A DNA stretch of 64,000 nt from Novosphingobium sp. RL4 (GCF_035658495.1 NZ_CP141944.1:3002001-3066000); one strand, 5' to 3'; positions 33,793 to 43,375 are shown, counted from the first letter of the stretch. Notes: generated by a model from the letters alone, not told the origin. A program made the numbers and translations.

Positions 33793-35292
33793 ATGAGCGC
33801 TACCTCGCACAGCACGGGTCACGGCAGCGGCCAGGCCGCCAGAGCCAATATCGCGCCGCTCGACGAAGCCAACTACCGGACCTTCCCGCGCATTCTCGCA
33901 GCGATCCGCAAGCATGCTCCGGTGGCGCTCAAGAGCCTGTACCGGCGGATCGAATCGTCCCCCGCGCTCAGCCAGCTCCTGCCCGATGCCGAAATCCGCC
34001 GCCGCGCCTCCGATGCGCAATACGAGCACTGGATCAAGATGTTCTCCGGCCGGTTCGACAGCGACGCCGCCAAGCGCAGCGAGAAGATCGGCAACATCCA
34101 TGCCCGCGTAGGGCTCACGCCGGACTATTACATCACCAGCTATGCGCTGGTGCTGGAGGACATGATCGAGGCGATGATGGCGAGGCGCTTCATCTCGCCA
34201 TTGAACAGCCGCGCCACGGGCAAGATGATCGGCACGCTGGTCAAGGCCGCGCTCCACGACATGCAGATCGCACTCGGCGCCTATTTCGACGCCGAAGCCG
34301 AAGCCCGCAACCGCGTGCTGGATTCCATGAGCGAAGCCTTGTCAGAAATGGCCACCGGCAACCTCCAGGCCCAGCTTGGAGACCTTCCCGAAGCTTACGA
34401 GAAGCTGGGAGAGGACTTCCACAACATGCGCCACCACGTGGGTTCGCTGGTGGTGGAGATCACCGATTCCGCCGACAGCGTGAAAGTCAGCGCGCAGGAA
34501 ATCAGCGCCGCCGCCAATGACCTCGCCTTTCGCACCGAAAGCCAGGCCGCGACGATCGCCCGCATTTCAGAAGGCGTGCGCGAAGTCACCGGCGCCATCG
34601 GCACGACCGCCAGCAGCGCCAAGAGCGTCGACTCCAGCGTTTCCGAAGTGGCCGGCCATGCCCGGCGCGGCGGCGAGGTGATGGAATCGGCAGTCGTCGC
34701 CATGGACAAGATCAAGAATTCCTCCACGGAGATCGCCCAGATCATCGACGTGATCGAAGCCATTGCCTTCCAGACCAACCTGCTGGCGCTTAACGCTGGG
34801 GTAGAGGCGGCGCGGGCCGGGGAAGCGGGCAAGGGCTTCGCGGTGGTCGCCACCGAAGTGCGCGCGCTGGCCCATCGCACCACCGAATCGGCGAACAACA
34901 TCAAGAACCTGATCACCAAGTCGACCCAGGACGTTCACCAGGGCGTGGATCTCGTGGCGCAAACCCGCTCGGCGCTGGACGAGATCATCGCCCGTCTTGC
35001 GGAAACCACGCATATGGCGGACGAAATCTCGCGCTATTCCACCACCCAGGCGCAGACCATGCGCGAGCTTTCCACCGAGATCCAGCAGCTCGACACCAAT
35101 ACCCAGCAGAACGCCGCCATGGTGGAGGAATCCAACGCCGCCGCCCGCGCGCTTACCGAACAGGCCCATGCCATGGCGACGACGGTGGGCAAGTTCCGCT
35201 TCGAGCGGGGCACGGACCAGCGCCCGGTAGAAGCCGAGCGCCCGCGCCGCGGCGGCAAGCCGATGGCGGTGCGCAAGGCCGTGGGGTTCTAG
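33793..35292 (+). CDS. Globin-coupled methyl-accepting chemotaxis protein (soluble, HemAT-like)
   Basis: A 499-residue cytoplasmic receptor. Residues about 20-185 are a protoglobin sensor with the proximal heme ligand His103 in IGNIHARVGLTPDYYI. A HAMP-like linker (about 190-225) leads to the methyl-accepting domain with the conserved tip EAIAFQTNLLALNAGVEAARAGEAGKGFAVVATEVRALA. No transmembrane helix is present. HemAT-type receptors sense oxygen for aerotaxis, so this should feed the CheA of this genome. The start at ATG 33793 fits the domain; ATG 33766, with GGGAAGG upstream, would add nine residues. Ala at the usual NAAVEAA tip position is Gly here. Confidence 0.93.
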   Translation: MSATSHSTGHGSGQAARANIAPLDEANYRTFPRILAAIRKHAPVALKSLYRRIESSPALSQLLPDAEIRRRASDAQYEHWIKMFSGRFDSDAAKRSEKIGNIHARVGLTPDYYITSYALVLEDMIEAMMARRFISPLNSRATGKMIGTLVKAALHDMQIALGAYFDAEAEARNRVLDSMSEALSEMATGNLQAQLGDLPEAYEKLGEDFHNMRHHVGSLVVEITDSADSVKVSAQEISAAANDLAFRTESQAATIARISEGVREVTGAIGTTASSAKSVDSSVSEVAGHARRGGEVMESAVVAMDKIKNSSTEIAQIIDVIEAIAFQTNLLALNAGVEAARAGEAGKGFAVVATEVRALAHRTTESANNIKNLITKSTQDVHQGVDLVAQTRSALDEIIARLAETTHMADEISRYSTTQAQTMRELSTEIQQLDTNTQQNAAMVEESNAAARALTEQAHAMATTVGKFRFERGTDQRPVEAERPRRGGKPMAVRKAVGF

Positions 35293-35364
35293 GTCCGAAT
35301 AAGTGCTTCCCACCGGGTGATTCCTCGGTCATCGTGCCGCGCATCCGTCCTGTCAGGAGTGCGC

Positions 35365-36063
35365 GTGTACCGTCCGACGTTGATCGCCGTGAGTGCCATG
35401 ACCGGTCTGTCCGCGCTTGCGGCCCCGGCTGCCGTGATGGCCGATACGCCGCGCGAACTGCTGACCGCCGCCGCCTTCCAGGCACCGGACAAGGCCAGGG
35501 CGCTCGCCCTGATCGGGCAGGCCATCACCGCGTCCGACAAGATACTGGCCGCGCGGCCCGGCGATCATGAGGCCACTCTCCAGCGCGGCGTCGCCATCGG
35601 TTACCGCGCGAAGCTGACCCGGAGCCGGTCGGACGCGCGAACCTCGCTCGGCATCTTCGAGCGTCTCGCCGCACAGAACCCGCGCGACGCCGAAGCCCAG
35701 ATGGTCATCGCCGGCTGGCACCTCGACGCGATCGACCAGTTGGGCGGCCTGGTGGCCCGCACCGCGCTCGGCGCGAAGACGCAGGCCGGCGAGACGGCTC
35801 TCTCCCGCGCCGTCGCCCTTGGCGGAGACCGCGCTTTCTATCCGGGACTGGCGGCGCTGATGCAGATCCGCAAGGACCACGGCCAGGTTGCGCAGGCCCG
35901 CCGCTGGGCCGAGGACGCCGCCACCGCGCCGACCCCCACGCCGCTCGACACGCTGATGAAACGCGCCGCCCTCGCCATCCTGCCGGCCTTGCGCAAGGGC
36001 GATGGCAAGTCGGCCGCCGCAACCGCACGCAAACTGCTGCCGTTCGGGAAGCTGACGGATTAG
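35365..36063 (+). CDS. Hypothetical exported protein with TPR-like helices
   Basis: A 232-residue protein beginning at GTG 35365 with AGGAG five bases before it. An N-terminal signal peptide (cleavage about AAVMA, residue 28) precedes repeated helical units containing Ala/Leu-rich TPR-like patterns (LIGQAITASDKILAARPGDHEATLQRGVAIGYRAK). No assigned family. It probably sits in the periplasm as an adaptor. Its stop overlaps the convergent methionine aminopeptidase gene by four bases. Confidence 0.78.
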   Translation: MYRPTLIAVSAMTGLSALAAPAAVMADTPRELLTAAAFQAPDKARALALIGQAITASDKILAARPGDHEATLQRGVAIGYRAKLTRSRSDARTSLGIFERLAAQNPRDAEAQMVIAGWHLDAIDQLGGLVARTALGAKTQAGETALSRAVALGGDRAFYPGLAALMQIRKDHGQVAQARRWAEDAATAPTPTPLDTLMKRAALAILPALRKGDGKSAAATARKLLPFGKLTD

Positions 36064-36833
36064 AACTTCGGGGCAAATCGCTCTTCCGGGCGCAGTGTCA
36101 GCACCCGGACACCGTCGCGCGTTACCGCAACGGTATGTTCGAACTGGGCGGAGAGTTTCCCGTCGACGGTGACGACGGTCCATCCATCGTCTTCCGTCCG
36201 CACCATCCGGCGCCCCTGGTTGAGCATCGGTTCGATGGTGAAGACCATGCCCTCCCGCAAGGTCAGGCCGGTGCCGGGTTTGCCGAAATGGAGGACCTCC
36301 GGTTTTTCGTGCATTTCCCGCCCGATACCGTGCCCGCAATAGTCGCGCACGATCGAGTAGCCGGCGCGCTTGGCATGTTTCTCGATGGCATGGCCGATAT
36401 CGCCGAGCCGGGCGCCGGGGCGGACCGCACGGATGCCCTTCCACATGGCCTCGTAGGTCGTCTCCACCAGCCGCCGGGCGGTGGGTGAAACCTCGCCGAC
36501 GAAGTAGGTCTTGCTGGAATCGGCGATGTAGCCGTTCTTCTCCAGCGTGATGTCGAAGTTCACGATATCGCCGTTTGAAAGCACATCCTGCGTCGAGGGG
36601 ACGCCGTGGCAGACGACCTCGTTTCGCGAGCAGTTCAGCACGAAGCCGTAGCCGTACTGCCCCTTGCTGGCGGGGCGCGCGTGCAGTTCATCGACGATGA
36701 AGCGCTCGACAAGGTCGTTGATCTGCATCGTCGTCTGTCCGGCCAGCGCCAGCCCGTCGAGATACGTGAAGACGCTGGCGAGCAGGCGGCCGGATTCGGC
36801 CATGATCTCGACTTCGTCGGAAGACTTTATCAT
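36060..36833 (-). CDS. map: Type I methionine aminopeptidase paired with ParD-like protein
   Basis: A 257-residue MetAP with all metal ligands visible: two Asp in VNFDITLEKNGYIADSSK, His in GHGIGREMHE, Glu in FTIEPM and Glu in QFEHT. It removes the initiator Met from new proteins. The ATG at 36833 overlaps the stop of the ParD-like gene (ATGA), fixing the start. Because of this partner it may be an accessory isoform rather than the housekeeping enzyme. It lacks the N-terminal zinc or SH3 extension of some bacterial MetAPs. Confidence 0.93.
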   Translation of the reverse strand: MIKSSDEVEIMAESGRLLASVFTYLDGLALAGQTTMQINDLVERFIVDELHARPASKGQYGYGFVLNCSRNEVVCHGVPSTQDVLSNGDIVNFDITLEKNGYIADSSKTYFVGEVSPTARRLVETTYEAMWKGIRAVRPGARLGDIGHAIEKHAKRAGYSIVRDYCGHGIGREMHEKPEVLHFGKPGTGLTLREGMVFTIEPMLNQGRRMVRTEDDGWTVVTVDGKLSAQFEHTVAVTRDGVRVLTLRPEERFAPKF

Positions 36834-37066
36834 GGAACGCGCTCGCTGCTGCGCGCCGCATCTCCCGGCGCGAGATCCCCCGGATCGACGCCCGCTTCCC
36901 GCAGTTCGCGGATGACGATCTGCTGGAACGTGAGCTGCGGATTGAGTTCGCAAAGCATGCCGATCCTGATCCAGAAGGCAGCCTGCGCATTGATCGAGCG
37001 ATAGGACGCCTTGCTCGCCTTGCGGAGCTGCTCGTGCAGCTCATCCTCGATGTTGACGATACCCAT
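36830..37066 (-). CDS. ParD-like antitoxin-type protein
   Basis: A 78-residue protein starting at ATG 37066, of the ParD_like family: MGIVNIEDELHEQLRKASKASYRSINAQAAFWIRIGMLCE and LTFQQIVIRELREAG. It resembles ribbon-helix-helix DNA-binding antitoxins and overlaps the methionine aminopeptidase gene by four bases. No ParE-type toxin is adjacent, so the peptidase takes the toxin position in the operon. Whether it controls the operon is unknown. Confidence 0.82.
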   Translation of the reverse strand: MGIVNIEDELHEQLRKASKASYRSINAQAAFWIRIGMLCELNPQLTFQQIVIRELREAGVDPGDLAPGDAARSSERVP

Positions 37067-37311
37067 CAAACCGTTCCGAATATACGAATCATATATGCTC
37101 CATATGCAGGCTGTGCACTTTCGGCAAGGCGTCATCGCACCCATGGCGGCAAAAGCTGGATGGAGGGTTGCGACGGCGCCGTTCGTCGCCGCCCTCGGCC
37201 ACTTCGCCGTGTATCGTCAAATTGACGCCAATGTTCATCCCTCGTTTTGCCGCGCAATGGAAAGGCCGGGGTCGGTCGTAACAAGACATTAAACCGAGAA
37301 GGAATTTCCCG

Positions 37312-37644
37312 ATGCGCAAAGCCATCGTGGCGGCGACCATGGCCGCCCTTACCATCCCCGCGACTTTCGCCGTCACCGAAGTTGCCGAAGCGCGCAACCA
37401 CGGCCACCGCTATCACCGCACCGACAACGGTATCCGTTACTGGCGCGGAAATGACGGCCGTTACCGCTGCAAGAAGTCCAACGGCACCACCGGCCTGCTG
37501 ATCGGCGGCGTTGCCGGCGCGCTGGCCGGCCGCGCGATCGACACCCGCGGCGATCGTGCCACCGGCACCATCCTCGGCGCTGCCGGCGGCGCCCTGCTGG
37601 GCCGCGAGATCGACCGCAACAACTCGCGTCCGCGCTGCCGCTGA
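37312..37644 (+). CDS. Glycine-zipper 2TM-domain exported protein (copy 2)
   Basis: A 110-residue paralogue of the protein at 32305. It has a signal peptide (cleavage after AEA, about residue 27), His/Arg/Tyr-rich segment, shared CKKSNGTTGLLIGG start of the glycine zipper, GAAGGALLGREID and a terminal Arg-Cys-Arg. AGAAGGAAT is the ribosome site. A GC hairpin at 37660-37687 follows. Confidence 0.85.
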   Translation: MRKAIVAATMAALTIPATFAVTEVAEARNHGHRYHRTDNGIRYWRGNDGRYRCKKSNGTTGLLIGGVAGALAGRAIDTRGDRATGTILGAAGGALLGREIDRNNSRPRCR

Positions 37645-37659
37645 TCGCTCAGGAACCAC

Positions 37660-37687
37660 GGCGCGCCGCCGCTCCCGACGGCGCGCC
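37660..37687 (+). terminator. GC hairpin after glycine-zipper gene
   Basis: GGCGCGCCG pairs with CGGCGCGCC around a ten-base loop, 16 bases past the stop. No U-run follows, so it is a weak terminator candidate. Confidence 0.4.
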
Positions 37688-37754
37688 GCACGGTTGCCAC
37701 CACTGAAATATTTCGAAATCACCGGGCGACACGATCGCCCTAGGCCATGCTCCC

Positions 37755-38540
37755 ATGGCACCCGAGTTAGAACCGACTACCGGTACCACCGGCGTCAACC
37801 GCATCCTCGCCTCCGCTTTCGGCGTGAAGCTCGTCAGCGACATTCCCGAGCGGCTTTCCCGCCATGGACTGCGCCCCTGGCTGGACGGAAAACGCCGCCG
37901 CAGACTGGACCGCATCCGCGACAGCCGCCTGCTGTTCATCCATGTCCCCAAGAACGCCGGAACCTCGATCTGCGACCGGCTCTATGGCGCTCAGATGAAG
38001 CACTGCTCGGCAATCTACTACGCCAGGTGCGCGCCCGACGTTCTGGCCCTGCCCAGTTTCGCGATCATCCGCGATCCGGTGGACCGCTTTCTCTCGGCCT
38101 TCCGCTACGCCCGCTCCGGCGGAACCCGGCACCGGACGATTTCGGCCCCCTTCCAGAAGCATTACGGCACATTTCACACGATTGACGACGCCATCGACCA
38201 TCTGGCCGAGGCACGTTCCCCTTTCGACATCGACCATGTGTTCCGCCCGCAGAGCTGGTACGTGCTCGATGGCCGCGGACGCCCGGCCGTGGATCGCCTC
38301 ATCCCCTATGAACAGATCGGCGATATCGGGCGCAGGCTCGGCCGCGAGGAACTTGCCAGCCTGCCGGAATTCAACCGCAGCCGCGAATGCCGCGAACGTC
38401 CGACCGCGTGCCAGCTGGACTTCCTCCACAGCTTCTACGAGGCCGACTTCGCGCTGCGGCACCAGGCGCTGACCGGCATTCCGGCAACTGTGCGGGCGAC
38501 CGGCCCGATCGGTGCCCCGGTCCCGTCATTTGCCGGGTGA
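37755..38540 (+). CDS. Sulfotransferase family 2-like protein
   Basis: A 261-residue protein with the PAPS 5'-phosphosulfate loop LLFIHVPKNAGTSI (about 59-72) and the 3'-phosphate binding motif FAIIRDPVDRFLSAFRYA (about 102-119), as in carbohydrate/type 2 sulfotransferases. It would transfer sulfate from PAPS to a saccharide, lipid or protein; the acceptor is unknown. No glycan gene cluster is adjacent. Its end overlaps the convergent NTF2-like gene by 15 bases. Confidence 0.85.
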   Translation: MAPELEPTTGTTGVNRILASAFGVKLVSDIPERLSRHGLRPWLDGKRRRRLDRIRDSRLLFIHVPKNAGTSICDRLYGAQMKHCSAIYYARCAPDVLALPSFAIIRDPVDRFLSAFRYARSGGTRHRTISAPFQKHYGTFHTIDDAIDHLAEARSPFDIDHVFRPQSWYVLDGRGRPAVDRLIPYEQIGDIGRRLGREELASLPEFNRSRECRERPTACQLDFLHSFYEADFALRHQALTGIPATVRATGPIGAPVPSFAG

Positions 38541-39041
38541 AGGCATCGCGCCGCGTTCCTCCTCCGTCATCGTGCGGTGCCCATAGCTGAGCACGTTGGT
38601 GATGCGCCAGCCGTCCGCCCGGTGGGCCCAGACCATCACGAACCGGGCGATCCCTTCGCACTGTCCGGAAGCCAGTTCGCAGAAGCGATGCTCGCCCTCC
38701 TCGATCGCGCCATAGTCCTTGATCGGATAGATGCGCAGCGTGGCGGGCAACAGTTCCCGGCGAACCTTGCCGCAGATGTACTTGCGGGTATTGGCGACCA
38801 CCGTATCGCGATCGAACGTGGCGCCGCCGGTATCGTGGAAGAAGGCCACGCCGGGATCGAAGTATCCCGCGAAAGCATCCAGATCGCAGCGATTGTAGGC
38901 ATCGAACACTTTCGCATCGAGCGCGGCGACCTCGCGGGTCAGGGGATCGGCCTGAACCGCGGGGGCGGCCGAAGGCGGCACTGCAGGTGCGGAAGACAGC
39001 GCGGCGGCGGCGAGCAGTGCGAGGAACGACATGGACGCCAT
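38526..39041 (-). CDS. Exported SnoaL/NTF2-like protein
   Basis: A 171-residue protein starting at ATG 39041 with GGAGGAAGG seven bases before it. A signal peptide (cleavage about residue 20-28) is followed by an NTF2-like fold of DUF4440 type: REVAALDAKVFDAYNRCDLDAFAGYFDPGVAFFHDTGGATF, then a C-terminal VMVWAHRADGWRITNVLSYGH strand pair. The family covers isomerases and ligand-binding proteins; no specific role can be given. Confidence 0.85.
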   Translation of the reverse strand: MASMSFLALLAAAALSSAPAVPPSAAPAVQADPLTREVAALDAKVFDAYNRCDLDAFAGYFDPGVAFFHDTGGATFDRDTVVANTRKYICGKVRRELLPATLRIYPIKDYGAIEEGEHRFCELASGQCEGIARFVMVWAHRADGWRITNVLSYGHRTMTEEERGAMPSPGK

Positions 39042-39251
39042 CGTATGCCTTCCTCCGCGCCTGTCCAGACGCAGGCAAAGCCGGCCATGCGGCAATTTCC
39101 AAACAGTCTCTTTCCTACAGCTTCAGTCTGTGCTCCTATGCCGCCCGATGAACGTTCGCCTGCCCCCTTCGCCGCGTCACCTCCAATACCGGACCGGAAC
39201 GACCGCCAGGGCGCGGACCGGCTTTTTCCCTGGCCCCGGATTTCTCTCTGA

Positions 39252-39274
39252 ACAGTGTAAACCGTGTCAACCTG
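39252..39274 (+). repeat. Copy A of a 23-base dispersed motif
   Basis: This motif contains the direct half-repeat TGTAAA-N3-TGTCAA and is followed by CAGGC, 20 bases before the SDR start codon. The same 23 bases, with one change (C to G), occur at 43518-43540 on the opposite strand. Confidence 0.6.
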
Positions 39275-39293
39275 CAGGCATGGCGATGCCGCG

Positions 39294-40049
39294 ATGAGCG
39301 ATCGGCCTGCCATGCTGGTAACGGGCGGCGCCAAGCGGATCGGCGCCGCCATCGCCCGCTCGTTCGGCGCGGCGGGATGGCATGTCGTCATCCATTACGG
39401 ACATTCGCGGGAACAGGCGGAGGCGCTGGCGCAGGAACTGCCGTCCTCGGAAATCGTGGGCTGCGAATTGAACGACTGGGACGCCGGCCCCGCCATGGTC
39501 GAGGAACTCGCCGCGCGCCTGCCGGACTGGCGCGTGCTGGTGAACTGCGCGGGCATGTTCGACCTCGATACGGCCACCATGCTCGATCCGCCCACTTTCG
39601 AGAAAGCCATGCGGGTCAATGCCGGTACCCCGGCCCGGCTCGCGCAGGCCTTCCTCGCCCATGCCCGCGCACGCACCGGACGCCGGGTGATCCACGTCAC
39701 CGACCAGAAGCTGCTCAATCCGAACCCGGACTTCTTCTCCTACACGATGAGCAAGCACGCGCTGGCGGCCACGATCCCCATGCTGTCGATGGCGCGCATG
39801 GCAGAGGATGACCGCATCTACGGCCTCGCGCCCGGCGCGATCCTCGCCAGCCACGACCAGACCGAGGAGGAAGCCGAAATCTCGCACCGGCTGAACCTCC
39901 TCCATCGCAAGACCACCCCGGAAGACGTGGCTTCGGCCGCGCTGTTCCTCTCGCAAGGATGGCTGGAAAGCGGCGAAACCCTTTACGTCGATTCCGGCCA
40001 GCACCTCCTCGCCCAGCCGCGTGACGTGTTGTTCCTCGCACGCCAGTGA
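39294..40049 (+). CDS. PTR1/FolM-type short-chain dehydrogenase/reductase
   Basis: A 251-residue SDR. The NADPH loop TGGAKRIGAAIA at 10-21 has the Arg typical of pteridine reductases. Catalytic Tyr150 and Lys154 (SYTMSK) are present, and Asp137 stands where most SDRs have Ser, thirteen residues before the Tyr, exactly as in PTR1 and FolM. This suggests reduction of dihydrofolate, dihydromonapterin or a related pterin. The ATG at 39294 fits; an earlier start at 39264 would only add unstructured residues. Confidence 0.9.
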   Translation: MSDRPAMLVTGGAKRIGAAIARSFGAAGWHVVIHYGHSREQAEALAQELPSSEIVGCELNDWDAGPAMVEELAARLPDWRVLVNCAGMFDLDTATMLDPPTFEKAMRVNAGTPARLAQAFLAHARARTGRRVIHVTDQKLLNPNPDFFSYTMSKHALAATIPMLSMARMAEDDRIYGLAPGAILASHDQTEEEAEISHRLNLLHRKTTPEDVASAALFLSQGWLESGETLYVDSGQHLLAQPRDVLFLARQ

Positions 40050-40148
40050 AAACTCCAGGAAGGCAGTAGACGATACCTCGCCTTCGCTTGCGCAGTTCGC
40101 AAGCGAAACCCTCTTGCACCGGGCCAAAGCGCCCTTCACAAATGGTTG

Positions 40149-41396
40149 ATGGCAATGGGAATTCTCGATCGTTTCCTCCAGAGAGGCGTCCGCCAGGGCG
40201 TTCTGGAGGTTGTCCGCCCCGATGGCAGCGTGAAACGGTTCGGCACGCCTGCCGCCGGCTTTCCCGAAGTCCGTATCCGCTTCACCGATGCCAAGGGCGA
40301 ACGCCGCATCCTCACCGATCCGCGCCTTGGCGCGGCGGAGGCCTTCATGGACGGGCAACTCGTCATCGAGCAGGGCGACATCATGGAGATGGTCGAACTG
40401 ATCCGGTCCAACGCCAAGTGGGACAAGGGCGGCGAACTCCATGAACATACCGCCTTCAAGAAGCTGAAAGGCAAGGTCGTCACGCTGGTAGACGGCATCA
40501 ACAAGGCGGCCAGCGCCAAGAAAAACATCGCGCACCACTACGATATCGGCAACGAACTCTATAACCTGTTCCTCGATATCGAGCACATGCAGTACTCCTG
40601 CGCCTACTGGCCGGAACCCGGCATCACGCTGGAACAGGCGCAGACCGCCAAGCTGGCGCATATTGCCGCCAAGCTCGCGCTCGAACCGGGCCAGCGCGTG
40701 CTCGACATCGGCTGCGGCTGGGGCGGAATGGCGATCTACCTTGCGAAGAACGCCGGCGTCTCGGTGCTGGGCATCACCCTCAGCGAGGAACAGCTCGCCC
40801 TCGCCCGCGAGCGCGCCGAGCAGGCGGGCGTTACCGACAAGGTCACCTTCGAACTCGTCGACTACCGCGACCTTGCCGCGCGCGGCGCCAAGTTCGACCG
40901 CATCGTCTCGGTCGGCATGTTCGAACATGTCGGGCAGGCTCAGTTCAGCCAGTTCTTCAGGGCCGTCGGCAACCTGCTGACGGACGACGGCGTCATGCTG
41001 CTCCACACCATCGGCCGCATGGGCGGCCCCGGTTCGACCGACGCCTTCACCCGCAAGTACATTTTCCCCGGCGGCTACATCCCAGCCCTCAGCGAAACGG
41101 TTGCAGCCAGCGAGAAATTCCGCCTGATCGCAACGGATGTCGAAAACCTGCGCCTTCACTACGCGCTGACCTTGCGGGAATGGTACAAGCGCTGCGTCGC
41201 CAACAAGGAAGCCATCGTCAGCCTCATGGACGAACGCTTCTACCGGATGTGGACTTTCTACCTCGCCGGCGCCACCGCAGCCTTCGAAAGTGGCGGCATG
41301 TGCAACTATCAGATCCAGTACACCCGCAGCCGCCTCGCCCTTCCGCTCACCCGTGACTATATGCCCGTGGCCGAAGCGGCACTGTTGGGCGCATAG
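40149..41396 (+). CDS. cfa: Cyclopropane-fatty-acyl-phospholipid synthase
   Basis: A 415-residue CFA synthase of usual length. The SAM motif VLDIGCGWGGMAIYLAKNAG is near 186-205, preceded by HHYDIGNELYNLFLD and followed by ERAEQAGV...FEHVGQ, where the family's Glu and catalytic residues lie. It converts unsaturated acyl chains in membrane phospholipids to cyclopropane acids, usually in stationary phase. Starts at TTG 40146, ATG 40149 and ATG 40155 are all possible; no clear ribosome site decides. Confidence 0.93.
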   Translation: MAMGILDRFLQRGVRQGVLEVVRPDGSVKRFGTPAAGFPEVRIRFTDAKGERRILTDPRLGAAEAFMDGQLVIEQGDIMEMVELIRSNAKWDKGGELHEHTAFKKLKGKVVTLVDGINKAASAKKNIAHHYDIGNELYNLFLDIEHMQYSCAYWPEPGITLEQAQTAKLAHIAAKLALEPGQRVLDIGCGWGGMAIYLAKNAGVSVLGITLSEEQLALARERAEQAGVTDKVTFELVDYRDLAARGAKFDRIVSVGMFEHVGQAQFSQFFRAVGNLLTDDGVMLLHTIGRMGGPGSTDAFTRKYIFPGGYIPALSETVAASEKFRLIATDVENLRLHYALTLREWYKRCVANKEAIVSLMDERFYRMWTFYLAGATAAFESGGMCNYQIQYTRSRLALPLTRDYMPVAEAALLGA

Positions 41397-41485
41397 CCCC
41401 GCACCTTTCCTTCATTGCGCAGCGGGGCGCGTGCTGATAGGCGCGCCCCCGAATCTCAATGCCCTTTCCTGCGGAGCCTGCGCCC

Positions 41486-42706
41486 ATGTCCGACAGCATC
41501 AAGAAGGTCGTCCTCGCCTACTCCGGCGGCCTCGACACCAGCGTCATCCTCAAGTGGCTTCAGGTCACGTACAACTGCGAAGTCGTGACCTTCACGGCCG
41601 ACCTCGGCCAGGGTGAAGAACTCCAACCCGCGCGCGCCAAGGCCAAGCTGATGGGCCTGCCGGACGAGAACATCTATATCGACGACCTGCGCGAGGAATT
41701 CGTGCGCGACTTCGTCTTCCCGATGATGCGCGCCAATGCCCGCTACGAAGGCGACTATCTCCTCGGCACGTCGATCGCCCGCCCGCTGATCTCCAAGCGC
41801 CTGATCGAGATCGCGCACGAAACCGGCGCCGACGCCGTCGCGCATGGCGCCACCGGCAAGGGCAACGACCAGGTCCGCTTCGAACTCTCGGCCTATGCCC
41901 TCGATCCCAACATCAAGGTCATCGCCCCCTGGCGCGAATGGGACCTGACCAGCCGCACCGCGCTCATCGCCTGGGCAGAGCAGCACCAGATCCCCGTCCC
42001 CAAGGACAAGCGCGGCGAAAGCCCGTTCTCGACCGATGCAAACCTCCTCCACACCTCGTCCGAAGGCAAGGTTCTGGAAGATCCGTGGGAAGAAACCCCG
42101 GACTACGTCTACTCGCGCACCGTCAACCCGGAAGACGCGCCGGACGCACCGGAATACATCACTGTCGACTTCGAGAAGGGTGACGGCGTCGCGCTCAACG
42201 GCGTGGCGATGAGCCCCGCCTCGCTGCTCACCGCGCTCAATGAGCTCGGCGGCAAGCACGGCATCGGCCGCCTCGATCTGGTTGAGAACCGCTTCGTAGG
42301 TATGAAGTCGCGCGGCATGTACGAGACGCCGGGCGGCGAGATCTACGCTCGCGCCCATCGCGGCATCGAACAGATCACGCTCGACCGCGGCGCCGCGCAC
42401 CTCAAGGACGAGCTCATGCCGAAGTATGCAGAGCTGATCTACAACGGCTTCTGGTTCGCGCCGGAGCGCGAGATGCTGCAGGCCGCGATCGATCACTCGC
42501 AGGCGCGCGTGAACGGCACCGTCCGCCTGAAGCTCTACAAGGGCAATGCCTTGGTCGTCGGCCGCAAGTCGGCGGACTCGCTCTACTCCGAACGCCACGT
42601 CACGTTCGAGGATGATGCCGGCGCCTACGACCAGAAGGACGCGGCCGGCTTCATCAAGCTGAATGCCCTGCGACTCCGCCTGCTCGCCCAGCGCGACGCG
42701 AAGTAA
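41486..42706 (+). CDS. argG: Argininosuccinate synthase
   Basis: A 406-residue ArgG of standard length with the ATP-pyrophosphatase loop [11 protein letters not shown] near 10-20, the [11 protein letters not shown] segment and [16 protein letters not shown]. It joins citrulline and aspartate with ATP in arginine synthesis, in the cytoplasm. The start at 41486 follows GCGGAGC and gives [15 protein letters not shown], the family N-terminus. It stands alone, with a strong terminator downstream; argH is elsewhere. Confidence 0.97.
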   Translation: MSDSIKKVVLAYSGGLDTSVILKWLQVTYNCEVVTFTADLGQGEELQPARAKAKLMGLPDENIYIDDLREEFVRDFVFPMMRANARYEGDYLLGTSIARPLISKRLIEIAHETGADAVAHGATGKGNDQVRFELSAYALDPNIKVIAPWREWDLTSRTALIAWAEQHQIPVPKDKRGESPFSTDANLLHTSSEGKVLEDPWEETPDYVYSRTVNPEDAPDAPEYITVDFEKGDGVALNGVAMSPASLLTALNELGGKHGIGRLDLVENRFVGMKSRGMYETPGGEIYARAHRGIEQITLDRGAAHLKDELMPKYAELIYNGFWFAPEREMLQAAIDHSQARVNGTVRLKLYKGNALVVGRKSADSLYSERHVTFEDDAGAYDQKDAAGFIKLNALRLRLLAQRDAK

Positions 42707-42757
42707 CAGGCAGCGGATTCGGCCCTCCGAATCCTTTCAACGTCTTAACGACATCCG

Positions 42758-42791
42758 GCGGCCCGTTGCCAAAGTGCGACGGGCCGCTTTT
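42758..42791 (+). terminator. Rho-independent terminator of argG
   Basis: GCGGCCCGT pairs perfectly with ACGGGCCGC around a 12-base loop and is followed by TTTT, 51 bases after the argG stop. Confidence 0.85.
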
Positions 42792-42835
42792 GCATGGGTC
42801 CACAGCGCGACGAACTGCCTGTAGGACTCCTCGCC

Positions 42836-43375
42836 ATGACGGGGAAGCACAACCAACCGCATAAAGCCCGCCGGATTGCCCGGATCGGCTTTGCTCTAGC
42901 CACCGCTGCCATGCTGGTAGCGCCGGCCTCCTCGGCGATCGCCGAGTCGAAGCTGGCGCCCGCAAAGGCCGCTGCCGAGGCACCCGCACCTGCCGCGATC
43001 GTCGCCGCACCCGCAGCCACCACGCCCGTCGCCGCCCTGCCGCAATCGCTTGAGCAGGACTTCGAGGCTATCAAGGGCGGCACCGCCAGCTTCTATGGCC
43101 ACTCGCTCCGGGGAGCCCGCACCGCCAGCGGCGAGCGCTTCAACCCGGATGACCTCACGGCCGCCCATCCCTCGCTGCCCTTCGGCACGAAGCTGCGCGT
43201 CACCAACGCGCTCACTGGCGATTCCGTCATGGTCCGCATCAACGACCGCGGCCCGTTCCACTCCAACCGCGTGATCGACCTTTCCGAGGCCGCCGCGAAG
43301 GAAATCGGCATCGCCCGCATGGGCTCAGGCAAAGTCGAACTGGCCGTCCTTTCCGACGACGCCAACGACGAGTAA
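42836..43375 (+). CDS. rlpA: RlpA-like septal ring lytic transglycosylase (copy 1)
   Basis: A 179-residue exported protein: signal peptide (cleavage about ASSAIA, near residue 35), an Ala/Pro-rich linker, and a C-terminal double-psi beta-barrel with [25 protein letters not shown] and [24 protein letters not shown], including the catalytic-type Asp. RlpA cleaves naked glycan strands at the division site. There is no SPOR domain and no lipobox, unlike the second RlpA at 56597. ATG 42836 has AGGA upstream; an in-frame ATG at 42794 lies in the terminator loop region. Confidence 0.88.
   Translation: MTGKHNQPHKARRIARIGFALATAAMLVAPASSAIAESKLAPAKAAAEAPAPAAIVAAPAATTPVAALPQSLEQDFEAIKGGTASFYGHSLRGARTASGERFNPDDLTAAHPSLPFGTKLRVTNALTGDSVMVRINDRGPFHSNRVIDLSEAAAKEIGIARMGSGKVELAVLSDDANDE

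Noticed and set aside
39267..41159. A 630-codon minus-strand frame across the reductase and CFA synthase genes
   Set aside because: It spans two well-supported genes antisense and has no recognisable motif.
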